Below are positions 7,453 through 15,653 of a stretch of 16,049 nucleotides of DNA, in pieces. A model generated the notes under the pieces. It saw only the letters and a program-made list of their open reading frames with translations. It did no database searches and was not told the DNA's origin. This DNA is from JBLIOB01 sp047639575 (lineage in GTDB: Bacteria > Bacteroidota > Bacteroidia > Flavobacteriales_D > Parvicellaceae), in assembly GCA_047639575.1 (NCBI GenBank), contig JBLIOB010000081.1, forward strand, positions 1 to 16,049. Direction: 5' to 3'. The translations under genes were made by a program, and so were the position numbers. The first letter of the stretch is position 1, and each line of letters opens with the position of its first letter.

Positions 7453-8984
7453 TTGAATATAGCCTCTATCATACTTCTATTTGAAATACCCATTTTCATC
7501 ATATCCAGCAATGCTAAAAGTGAATGTGTTTCTGCATCTTTAAAGGCAAAGGAGCCCTCACCAATCACTTTACCTTCCTGAACTTCAACAGCATCCACCT
7601 GAATTTTTTCAAAATTCAACATTCTGAAGCCAGTTTGGATGAATAAATTCGGTACACCAATTCCCATATCTCCTTTAACCGGAAGCTTTCCTTGAAGCGC
7701 TACAAAATCGAGACTAACACTGTAAGTAGCATACATTTCATCCAATGGTTTATTTCCTAATTTTGAAATGAGATCCTTATTATTCGAGAAGCAAATATCA
7801 TTGTCAACTGAACTAATAAAACACGACATTCCTTTTATCATTTCGAATTCATAGAACCCATCAATTTCAATAATACTAGAATCTTTCTGTAAACTTTCAA
7901 AATAACTAGGAACTGACTTCACACTGAAAACAGACAGAAATTCAGGAAATGGAGTCATATCATCATCTTTTACCGTGACTTCTATGGTGTTAAAATTATC
8001 ATCTGTCGAATCCTCAACATGAAAGCCTTGAAACAACTGGTGTCCAGAAATTTCGAAAAAGAAATCTCCGCTGAACCCATCAAAATATTGTCTAAACTTC
8101 GAGGGAACATTTTGTTCTATAAATCCTGAAGCCGACTCTTCTTTAGCCATAAATGAAAAGGCGAAAGGAGCATCACTATTCAACTTCACAATTTCATCTT
8201 TTAACGGGTTCTTTGTTTCAAAAGACAGTTCTGATTTTATGGCAACCTCGCCTTTTTCAAAAGAAAAATAAGTTCTAGAATCTGTAAATTCTTTAGATAA
8301 CCCACCAAAGCTTTGAGTATGACCTTTACTCCAATATCCTACATCATGATCATCATTTTTAAAATGATCAAAGTTTTTATTCGAAGCAAGCAATCCATTT
8401 TCTGGATGATCAATAGCTTCAACCAAAAAAGGCACCAACTTAGAGTAGTATTCCTCACCAAGAGCGCTTCCATCAGTAGTGGAGCAGTAAATTCCAACTC
8501 CATTTCCTACACAAACTGAAGCGTCTTGTAAAGTAGATTTATACCTTTTAATTTTCACGGCCGATCCATCTTTGCTGTATACATCTTCAAGACTTTCGCC
8601 ATGTCGCTTTTCAAAATAACCCATAAACACTCTTGGCTGACATTTAAAAAGGGCTGCCGCCATAATTTTATCGTCAACTTTAAAATGAAAAATAACGGCT
8701 TTATAAAACGGATCTAAGCCAAGGTTTTGAAGCTCAACATCATCCACTTCAGTTAAATCATCTGGTAAAAGATCTCCAAGTTCAGGTGGATTAAACCTGT
8801 ACTTCTCAATTACCTTTTTACCAATTTTTCTAAGATCGAAAGCCAGCACTCCATCTACACCGTTCGGTATGTATTGATAATGACTTGTTGCGCTGGTTTT
8901 AGATATTTTAAAATATCCAATTACAACTGCCGCAATTAACAGAAGCCAAAATCCGGCTCTTACTATTTTTCCCGAATTTTTCAT
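7428..8984 (-). CDS. Membrane-anchored DUF3352/DUF4836-like envelope protein, last gene of a three-gene operon
   Basis: The protein has 518 residues. One hydrophobic segment at about 10-26 with basic flanks (KIVR before it) and no clear cleavage site suggests an N-terminal membrane anchor with the rest in the periplasm. It opens with YIPNGVDGVLAFDLRKIG, the kind of start seen in DUF3352/DUF4836 proteins. A SNNKDLISKLG motif lies near residue 400, and the C-terminal part has an EGSFAFKDAE step followed by a hydrophobic helix. These features parallel the upstream neighbour in the same order, so the two are probably paralogs. The ATG overlaps the upstream stop as ATGA. No enzymatic motif is visible and I assign no function. 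The 3' end overlaps the BtuF-like gene. Confidence 0.7.
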   Translation of the reverse strand: MKNSGKIVRAGFWLLLIAAVVIGYFKISKTSATSHYQYIPNGVDGVLAFDLRKIGKKVIEKYRFNPPELGDLLPDDLTEVDDVELQNLGLDPFYKAVIFHFKVDDKIMAAALFKCQPRVFMGYFEKRHGESLEDVYSKDGSAVKIKRYKSTLQDASVCVGNGVGIYCSTTDGSALGEEYYSKLVPFLVEAIDHPENGLLASNKNFDHFKNDDHDVGYWSKGHTQSFGGLSKEFTDSRTYFSFEKGEVAIKSELSFETKNPLKDEIVKLNSDAPFAFSFMAKEESASGFIEQNVPSKFRQYFDGFSGDFFFEISGHQLFQGFHVEDSTDDNFNTIEVTVKDDDMTPFPEFLSVFSVKSVPSYFESLQKDSSIIEIDGFYEFEMIKGMSCFISSVDNDICFSNNKDLISKLGNKPLDEMYATYSVSLDFVALQGKLPVKGDMGIGVPNLFIQTGFRMLNFEKIQVDAVEVQEGKVIGEGSFAFKDAETHSLLALLDMMKMGISNRSMIEAIFNHTERDAK

Positions 8985-10795
8985 TTATTGTCTACGTGAT
9001 ATAGCTTTTCTACAAATTCAAGCACTTGATTCACAACTGGCTTCTCATCATTCTTGAAAGAAAGATTTGCCGTTGTAGTGAAACAATCACCTTCTAATTT
9101 CATACCCGTTAAAGAAGCTTCGTTAAATAATGAATCAGTATAGGTCATCATTTTGGATATATCACGCCCTAATGATTTTCTAAGTTGCTTATCCATTTTT
9201 AAGAACGTAGCGTTCACATTCCAATAACCAGCGTAATTGTTCTTTTTAATATGATTGATTCGATCTTTCGAAAGTTGATTTTCCTTCGGTATCCCGGACT
9301 GCTTATACTTTGTAACCAAATCCTTATTGTTTGTTACAATTAAAATATCATTGGCGAAAGCAAAGTAAGTACCGCCTTCCTGATTTTCTGATGAACGATT
9401 TCCATATCTGTAAGGTTTATACTTAAAATAGCCATCCTCTTCCACAAAGAGCTTCGAGGCAAGATATAATTTAACAATTTTATCTCTCAGTTTTTTATTG
9501 CCAACTGAAGCTAGAAAAACAAATTCTGGAAGCAGCTCTTGCTTTGTTTTGATAACCTCTTGCTCATTGAAGTCTTCATCATAATCATAAGAAGTATAGC
9601 TAACATCAAATTCCTTTAAGTCTGTAATAGCCACAAACATATCTCCTTTGATTAAATCAAATATTTCATCTTCATCTAGCAATATCTCAAATATTCCTAG
9701 ACCAGCAGCAATCGACTCTCCATAATCTGGAACAGCCTCAAAAATTTTAGCATACATCTCCATCGTCATTTTGTAGATCGGTTCTGGCTTAACCCTCATT
9801 CCAAAATAGCCAATGAGGTTTTCTCCATCCACATATTTTAAAAGGTCCTTGTTGAATTTTGCTTTATTAGCTTCCAACACCATTGTCCTGTACTTTTCAT
9901 TTAAGTGATAATAGGCTTTAGCTTCAGCGTCATTTTCCTTTATGCTCACATGGAAGTAGCTATAGGTATCGCTAAATTCGGATAAGAAATTATCGAAATC
10001 CGAATTTCTCCCGAACAAAGACGTCATCGGGTTTATCTCAGAAGATAATCCGTTCGTTCCATCAACAAATATCGCTACATCGAAAGGAGCAGCTGTTGCG
10101 GCAGTAAAATGATCATTCCCTGACATGGTATGGTCAGGGTTTGGGTTAAATATTTCTTCCAAAGCAACCAATATCGTTACTCGTTTACGATCATCTCTTT
10201 TATTCTCCTCAGCTTCATATCTTTCATTATAAGATTCGTAATATTCTTCATCAAGTTCTTCCGCAATCTCTTCAACTGTTTCGAACATTGAATAATAAGA
10301 AATATGATAATCAACGAAAGCAACCATCGATCCATTCCAGGCTAGTATCATTCTATCGTTATATGCAAACTCAAACCCTTCCCCAATGCCATGTTTAATT
10401 TCATCTTGATTGAGAATAAGCGATTTAATTAATCCATTTAATGCTTCTGCATCCGCCACTTTCGAGATAAACGCGGTATAGTTAATACTGTCTCTGTTTC
10501 TTACGTACGCATATGAATTATCCGTCACTGACAGTCCAAATTCTTTGGCATTTCCAACTAACATCGGAACCAGAGTTTCCTGAACCTTTGATCCATTAAG
10601 ATAATTACTTGCTTTATTTTTGAAATCCTTAAAGAATTCATAAGAATCAATATCCGCTTGATTACATTTTTCGTTGATAGACGCTGTATTGATAATAAAA
10701 ACTGGAGAGGCCAACGTTGGCACATGATTCTTCAAGTCTTGACCAAGCGCTATCCCGCTGATCAAAATCAATAATAATAGGTTGGTATATTTCAT
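8981..10795 (-). CDS. Secreted DUF4836-like protein, middle gene of a three-gene operon
   Basis: The protein has 604 residues with a signal peptide at about 1-18 (cleavage ALG/Q, Gln at +1). The mature start (HVPTLASPVFIINTASI) resembles DUF4836/DUF3352 proteins. A strongly acidic, Tyr-rich segment at about 172-202 has many Glu/Asp residues and looks like a low-complexity linker. A TNNKDLVTKY motif near 488-496 precedes NNYAGYWNVNATFL and a C-terminal TANLSFKNDEKP step, matching the order in the downstream gene. There is no catalytic motif and no C-terminal sorting domain. The gene overlaps both neighbours by 4 bp (ATGA), so production is probably coupled. Location is periplasmic or surface-associated by inference; function is unknown. 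Confidence 0.7.
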   Translation of the reverse strand: MKYTNLLLLILISGIALGQDLKNHVPTLASPVFIINTASINEKCNQADIDSYEFFKDFKNKASNYLNGSKVQETLVPMLVGNAKEFGLSVTDNSYAYVRNRDSINYTAFISKVADAEALNGLIKSLILNQDEIKHGIGEGFEFAYNDRMILAWNGSMVAFVDYHISYYSMFETVEEIAEELDEEYYESYNERYEAEENKRDDRKRVTILVALEEIFNPNPDHTMSGNDHFTAATAAPFDVAIFVDGTNGLSSEINPMTSLFGRNSDFDNFLSEFSDTYSYFHVSIKENDAEAKAYYHLNEKYRTMVLEANKAKFNKDLLKYVDGENLIGYFGMRVKPEPIYKMTMEMYAKIFEAVPDYGESIAAGLGIFEILLDEDEIFDLIKGDMFVAITDLKEFDVSYTSYDYDEDFNEQEVIKTKQELLPEFVFLASVGNKKLRDKIVKLYLASKLFVEEDGYFKYKPYRYGNRSSENQEGGTYFAFANDILIVTNNKDLVTKYKQSGIPKENQLSKDRINHIKKNNYAGYWNVNATFLKMDKQLRKSLGRDISKMMTYTDSLFNEASLTGMKLEGDCFTTTANLSFKNDEKPVVNQVLEFVEKLYHVDNK

Positions 10796-11448
10796 TTAAA
10801 ACTTACTGAATTTTTAAGACTTGACTTCTGTTCTATCAAATCTAATAAAGTTGACTTAAACATTAGTGCTTTTAAATTTTTAGACGTTTTATATCCTATG
10901 TTAAGGTTTTTCTCTACTTCTCCAGAGAATCTATAAATACAAACATAATTCGCTTCTTTAAGAGCTGCATAGTTTTGTTTTTTAATTTTTTCAAGTTCTT
11001 TAATTTTTTCAAATCTATCATGTCTGACAAACTCTTTCGAACTAAAACTATAGGGATCAAAGAAGTACTTCATCCCTTTTTCATTGTTTTTAGCTAATTC
11101 GCGAAAACCAGCATTCAGATTAGACACACTGTCGAAATCAAATTTGATTTGGAAAATATATTCAGTCCAATCTTCTCTTAAAGTAACATTTTTAATCCCT
11201 TCCTGTTTACTTAATTCCGATTTTAAACTAAGCAATTTTGCACGCACCTTCAGTTCTGAAGGAATAGCATATCCATTTACGCTATCTAAAAGCATAACTG
11301 CACTCACTTTAATTTTACTTTTACTCAGATTCAGCTTATAACTAGCTGAACCAGAGCCATCTTGATTAAATTGGATTTCTTCCGTAAAGTCTAAACAACT
11401 TGCAAGCAAGATCGGCAGAACCCAAATAAGTAATAAACATTTTCTCAT
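10792..11448 (-). CDS. Lipoprotein, first gene of a three-gene operon, function unknown
   Basis: The protein has 218 residues. A short signal peptide ends in a lipobox, LLASC, with the lipidated cysteine at residue 18. The mature protein starts LDFTEEIQFNQDGSGSASY, a beta-rich opening like that of other small envelope lipoproteins. A Lys/Glu-rich helical stretch lies at about 140-165 (FEKIKELEKIKKQNYAAL). The C-terminus is basic. Residues after the Cys are acidic but do not give a convincing Bacteroidota surface-export signal, so inner- versus outer-leaflet placement is open. It heads the operon, its stop overlapping the next ATG as ATGA. It is divergent from the patatin gene with about 45 bp between. 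Confidence 0.7.
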   Translation of the reverse strand: MRKCLLLIWVLPILLASCLDFTEEIQFNQDGSGSASYKLNLSKSKIKVSAVMLLDSVNGYAIPSELKVRAKLLSLKSELSKQEGIKNVTLREDWTEYIFQIKFDFDSVSNLNAGFRELAKNNEKGMKYFFDPYSFSSKEFVRHDRFEKIKELEKIKKQNYAALKEANYVCIYRFSGEVEKNLNIGYKTSKNLKALMFKSTLLDLIEQKSSLKNSVSFK

Positions 11449-11484
11449 TTTCGCTGTACTATTCGTAATCGGTTATCATTTTAG

Positions 11485-11493
11485 TATTTTAGC
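11485..11493 (+). promoter_or_regulatory. Possible -7 element (TATTTTAGC) for the patatin gene
   Basis: This is the same nine bases as at 3586-3594, located in the short divergent gap between the lipoprotein and patatin genes. It directly abuts the TTG at 11494, so if it is a promoter the true start must be downstream, for example the in-frame TTG at 11500. Confidence 0.35.
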
Positions 11494-13815
11494 TTGGATT
11501 TGACAATTGTACCTACCAAAATAATACCAATTCACTTAATATTCAAAGTTGCGGCTTTATGTTTATTCATTTTTGTGAATTTAATTTCGGTAAATGCCCA
11601 AAAGGTAGGTCTAGTTCTAAGTGGTGGGGGTGCCGCAGGCATGACCCACATCGGCATCCTTAAAGCATTAGAAGAACATAATATACCGATAGACTATATA
11701 ACTGGCACCTCTTCAGGGGCATTGGTTGGAAGTATGTATGCAGCAGGTTATTCACCAGAAGAAATAGAAGGTATGGTGAACAGCGAACAATTTCGATTAA
11801 TGGCTACGGGCGGTGTTGAAGACGAGCATAAATACTATTTCAAAAAACCAAGCGAGGATGGGTCCTGGATCTCAATAAAAATTTCAAAAGATTTTAAATG
11901 GACCAATTCGCTCCCTACCAACATTACCAACCCACAGCTACTTGATTTCGAATTAATGAGTCAGTTATCAGCTGTTTCTGCTCAGGTTAAATATAATTTC
12001 GACAGCTTATTCGTTCCCTTTAGGTGCGTTGCTTCCGATGTTGAAAGTAAGAAAGTGGTGATTTTTAAAGATGGTCACTTGAATCAGGCGGTAAGGGCCT
12101 CGATGTCGTTCCCATTCTACTTAAAGCCGATTAAGGTTAATGGAAAATTACTATTTGATGGAGGCCTATATAACAATTTCCCAACAGATGTGATGTACGA
12201 TGAGTTCTTCCCTGATATTATCATAGGCTGTAATTTATCAGATACAATTACCCCTCCAGATGAAAATGATTTACTCTCTCAGCTAAAAGCCATGGTTGTA
12301 AGTCGAGATGATTACTCCATAATCTGTGAAAACGGAATTTTAATCGATCCAAAAACAAAAGTGGGCACTTTCGAATTTGAAACTACAGCACAAGCAATTA
12401 ATGACGGTTATGACGCCACTATTGCTCAAATGGAACTTATAAAATCAAGAATTAACCGAAGAGTTAACAAATCACATGTAGACTCTTTAAGAAAAGAATT
12501 CAACCAAAAATCTAAGCCGATAATTTTTGATTCAATTACAATCAAAGGGATTAACAATAGTCAGAAAAGTTATGTTAAGAAAAATATATTTAGAAGAAAA
12601 AGTGAACTAACCATTCCGCAACTTAAAAAGAGATACTTCAATATCCTTTCAGATGATAAAATCGATTTTATATATCCACTTGCTTCCATTAACCCTAATG
12701 GTAAGTACACTTTAAAACTAGCTGTACATAAAGAACAAGAGATCGTTGCAAAATTTGGTGGAAATTTCTCATCAAAGTCAATTAACATGGGGCACATAAA
12801 CGTGAAATATAAGCACCTTGGAAAACAATCGATAACACTCGGAGCCAATAGCTACTTTGGAAAATTTTATGGTTCTGTAAATGCTAAAGCAAGAATTGAC
12901 TTTGCCCTAGGCTACCCGTTTTACATTGAAGTTGAAGGGATCATTAATAGGTGGGATTATTTTAAGAATTTCGCAACCTTCTTCGAGGATGTGCGTCCGT
13001 CATTTATTGTTCAAAATGAAAAGTTTGTTGGAGTCAATATTGCTTCTCCTATTGGCAATACCGGAAAATTACTGTTGAATTATAAGTATGGATTAAAAAG
13101 CAACACATATCATCAAACTATTAACTTCTTAGCTTCAGATACTGCTGATATAACAGATTTCGAATTTCATACAATAGGTCTTAAATACGAAATGAACAGT
13201 CTTAACAGAAAGTTTTGGGCATCTGAAGGGACCAAACTTTCCATTGGAGCCCGATATATTGACGGATGGGAGGAGCTTACTCCCGGTAACTTAAATCTAA
13301 GCGCCATTGCATTAGAACAGGATCATTACTGGTTTCAGATAGGTCTCGAAGCCCAACATTATTTCAAGATTAATAGCTTCCTTCGTATTGGAGCAGACGC
13401 CAGGCTTCAATATTCTTCCCAAGATTTATTCTCTAATTATACTTCCACGAAATTAATGGCGCCCATTTACGAACCAATTCCTGAAACCAAATCTCGATAC
13501 CTTGCAAAATATCGAAACTTAAACTTTGCTTCTTTTGGTGCTAAGGTAATTTTCACCGTCAAGAAAAACTTTGATTTAAGAATTGAGAATTTTTATTACC
13601 AGCCCTATCAGGGGATAATTGAAGGTCCGACTGGTTTAGCTGAAACATATCCTGATTGGCAAGGTAATGAATGGATCTCTTCCGCAAGCATCGTTTATCA
13701 TTCCCCAATTACCCCAGTTAGTTTTACTGTAAATTACTATTCTGGAGAAATCGAACCTTGGTCCTTTGTCTTTAATTTAGGATACTTAATATTCAATCAC
13801 AGGGCCTTTAATTAA
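11494..13815 (+). CDS. Patatin-like phospholipase fused to POTRA and Omp85-type beta-barrel
   Basis: The protein has up to 773 residues. The signal peptide is at about 15-35 (cleavage VNA/Q). The patatin domain spans about 38-300: oxyanion GGGAAG at 44-49, nucleophile Ser73 in GTSSG, and Asp222 in DGG completing the dyad, so it looks active. A POTRA-like segment (about 345-420) begins IIFDSITIKGINN. A beta-barrel of the bacterial surface antigen type follows from about 425 to the end, with a strand-like C-terminus rich in aromatics. The layout resembles PlpD (type Vd) proteins, in which the barrel carries the lipase to or across the outer membrane. A lipid acyl-hydrolase in the envelope is the likely role; substrate unknown. 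No ATG exists before the signal peptide: the TTG at 11494 or, better, at 11500 must serve. The 3' end overlaps the porin gene by 8 bp. Confidence 0.88.
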   Translation: MDLTIVPTKIIPIHLIFKVAALCLFIFVNLISVNAQKVGLVLSGGGAAGMTHIGILKALEEHNIPIDYITGTSSGALVGSMYAAGYSPEEIEGMVNSEQFRLMATGGVEDEHKYYFKKPSEDGSWISIKISKDFKWTNSLPTNITNPQLLDFELMSQLSAVSAQVKYNFDSLFVPFRCVASDVESKKVVIFKDGHLNQAVRASMSFPFYLKPIKVNGKLLFDGGLYNNFPTDVMYDEFFPDIIIGCNLSDTITPPDENDLLSQLKAMVVSRDDYSIICENGILIDPKTKVGTFEFETTAQAINDGYDATIAQMELIKSRINRRVNKSHVDSLRKEFNQKSKPIIFDSITIKGINNSQKSYVKKNIFRRKSELTIPQLKKRYFNILSDDKIDFIYPLASINPNGKYTLKLAVHKEQEIVAKFGGNFSSKSINMGHINVKYKHLGKQSITLGANSYFGKFYGSVNAKARIDFALGYPFYIEVEGIINRWDYFKNFATFFEDVRPSFIVQNEKFVGVNIASPIGNTGKLLLNYKYGLKSNTYHQTINFLASDTADITDFEFHTIGLKYEMNSLNRKFWASEGTKLSIGARYIDGWEELTPGNLNLSAIALEQDHYWFQIGLEAQHYFKINSFLRIGADARLQYSSQDLFSNYTSTKLMAPIYEPIPETKSRYLAKYRNLNFASFGAKVIFTVKKNFDLRIENFYYQPYQGIIEGPTGLAETYPDWQGNEWISSASIVYHSPITPVSFTVNYYSGEIEPWSFVFNLGYLIFNHRAFN

Positions 13816-15418
13816 CGAATCGCCAATTCAAACCAAACACGAATCTTCTTTGTAATTCAAGATATCTAGGCATATGAAAATAATTCCGTCCAGTTAAATC
13901 CTGGTTCAAATGTGTTACTATAATAAAAAATGACGCATCCTTAATTGATGTTTTAAGAATAAAATCTAAGTATGGATAATTCCCAATCTTCTGTTCATCT
14001 TGTAAATAAAATCTTCCCGTAGATGGTTCATAGGCTTTTGCATTATATGCAGAAAACCAGTTGGCCAAAATTCCTGTTTCAACTTTAAGATTCGACTTGA
14101 AAGCTTCAAAACTATACAACACGCCTGCTGATATTGACACCAACGGATTACGGATCTCATATGAAATCAAAGGGTATGAAACAATACTCAAAGGAAACTT
14201 AAACTTTTTTAATTTGAATCTTTTTTGAAAATTCAACCTTAATAATCCCGCTCGATTTACTTGAGTAGGATTCATCATGGAATCAAAATAAAAATAGTTC
14301 TGTGAATAGGACACATGGCACGCTAACCCCCAACTTCCAGCAGAATCCGATATTCCAAAATGAAGGTTATTCGAAAATTCATAATTGGAACTATCGAAAT
14401 CCCAATTGTAATAATTACCACTAAACCTCATCCGATCATATGAAACAGGTAATAAATTTGAGCTCAAAATCGCTCCAATAATTAAACCCGATTCCAAGTT
14501 TGATGAATAATTTAATCCAACCTCAAAACCATTCTGTCTAAAACCACTTAAATAGTATTTTAAATTTAATCCTATTGTATAATTTGAATCATATACTACC
14601 CCGGCAGCATACAATCCTACACCAAAAGTATCCACTTTAGAACCATTAAAATAAAAGTCAGAAATTAAAAATGACCCCATAGAAAAGTCTCTTCTTCCTT
14701 TCGACAAATTAAACCCTAACCCGTAATCTAAATTACGGTTCCTATAATAATCCACCCTTCCTACTGAATCTATTAAAATGTCCTGGTAAAAACTTGAATC
14801 TGAAACTCCAAAACCTTTGTAATTTCTGTCAAAATGATTGAAATTTATGAACGCATTGATTTTTGCATTATTAGAAATTTTATATTCCAGAGTATCTCGA
14901 ACCACCAACCTTTTCCGATCCGAGTTGTTAGATTTCAAGTTTACTTCGATAAACTTCTGGGCTAAATCAGATTGAACAAACAAGCTGTCTGTGAGCAAGC
15001 CACCGTTTTCTTGCCGTGTTTCTTGTTCAAACTTTAATCTAGATCTTAAAATAAACTTATCGCCTTCGTAATTACCTGACAAAATTAAATTTGAGTACTT
15101 AAACTCGTCCTCAACCAAATTACCTTCGCCAGAAGAGCTAGAATATAAAATATTTATTGAAGCTTTCTTTGAAAAACTTTGAGAGTGCCGAAAATTTAAG
15201 TATTGAGATTCTTGAGAACCAAAGAAGTATTTGATATCCGTCAATGACTTTATCGAATCACTTTGCTCCATTTTTAATGGATTCACGGTCAATTTTTGGC
15301 TCTTAACAGTTTGTTCCCTTAAAATTAAAAGCGGATTAATCTCTTGAGCAAATACAAAATTCACAGAGAACATCGAGATAATCGCAAGAAATACTTGGAA
15401 TCGCTTTTTGTACATCAT
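13808..15418 (-). CDS. Porin_10-type putative porin
   Basis: This 536-residue outer-membrane protein has a signal peptide at about 1-24 (cleavage VFA/Q). The rest is alternating beta-strand sequence with many Tyr, Phe, Asn and Ser residues and no globular domain, as in a large barrel. The C-terminal part matches the Bacteroidota putative porin family (Porin_10): RFYLQDEQKIGNYPYLDF, then a strand pair with HLNQDL, NYFHMPRYLELQRR and a final FGLNWRF. Family members are assumed to be diffusion channels; the solute is unknown. Start: ATG at 15418, or the adjacent ATG at 15415. The gene begins 12 nt after the rRNA terminator and points the same way as the rRNA operon, so its promoter must overlap the terminator or depend on read-through. 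Confidence 0.85.
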   Translation of the reverse strand: MMYKKRFQVFLAIISMFSVNFVFAQEINPLLILREQTVKSQKLTVNPLKMEQSDSIKSLTDIKYFFGSQESQYLNFRHSQSFSKKASINILYSSSSGEGNLVEDEFKYSNLILSGNYEGDKFILRSRLKFEQETRQENGGLLTDSLFVQSDLAQKFIEVNLKSNNSDRKRLVVRDTLEYKISNNAKINAFINFNHFDRNYKGFGVSDSSFYQDILIDSVGRVDYYRNRNLDYGLGFNLSKGRRDFSMGSFLISDFYFNGSKVDTFGVGLYAAGVVYDSNYTIGLNLKYYLSGFRQNGFEVGLNYSSNLESGLIIGAILSSNLLPVSYDRMRFSGNYYNWDFDSSNYEFSNNLHFGISDSAGSWGLACHVSYSQNYFYFDSMMNPTQVNRAGLLRLNFQKRFKLKKFKFPLSIVSYPLISYEIRNPLVSISAGVLYSFEAFKSNLKVETGILANWFSAYNAKAYEPSTGRFYLQDEQKIGNYPYLDFILKTSIKDASFFIIVTHLNQDLTGRNYFHMPRYLELQRRFVFGLNWRFVN

Positions 15419-15419
15419 T

Positions 15420-15427
15420 TAAAAATA
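15420..15427 (-). promoter_or_regulatory. Possible -7 element (TATTTTTA) for the porin gene
   Basis: On the minus strand TATTTTTA sits between the terminator T-tract and the ATG at 15418. It resembles TAnnTTTG, but the region is T-rich, so chance is likely. If used, the mRNA would be leaderless. Confidence 0.2.
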
Positions 15428-15430
15428 GTC

Positions 15431-15461
15431 AAAAAAAAAGCCCCAGCGTGAGCTAGGGCTT
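15431..15461 (-). terminator. Intrinsic terminator of the rRNA operon
   Basis: On the minus strand AAGCCCTAGC pairs with GCTGGGGCTT over 10 bp (one G-U pair) around the loop TCAC, followed by an unbroken T run. It directly follows the 5S rRNA and is the clearest terminator in the window. Confidence 0.95.
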
Positions 15462-15464
15462 AAA

Positions 15465-15574
<110 letters not shown>

Positions 15575-15653
15575 AAATCATTGTTCAATTTCATAACGAG
15601 CATGAACTAAATATCATAAAGACAATTTTGAGAAAAATAAACTGAGTACTACT
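15575..15653 (-). other. 23S-5S internal transcribed spacer
   Basis: This is an A/T-rich spacer of roughly 80 bp between the end of 23S and the start of 5S. I find no tRNA or other gene in it. Part of it presumably pairs with the leader upstream of 23S to form the processing stem, which cannot be checked here. Confidence 0.8.

Noticed and set aside
11393..11397. Possible surface-export signal after the lipoprotein cysteine (acidic residues LDFTEE)
   Set aside because: The described Bacteroidota signal needs a Lys/Gln-acidic pattern near +2 to +5; here the acidic residues are spaced differently and no Lys is present, so surface placement is not supported.
15575..15653. tRNA or small RNA in the 23S-5S spacer
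   Set aside because: The spacer is about 80 bp, has no cloverleaf or TTC-loop sequence, and is A/T-rich without stable hairpins.
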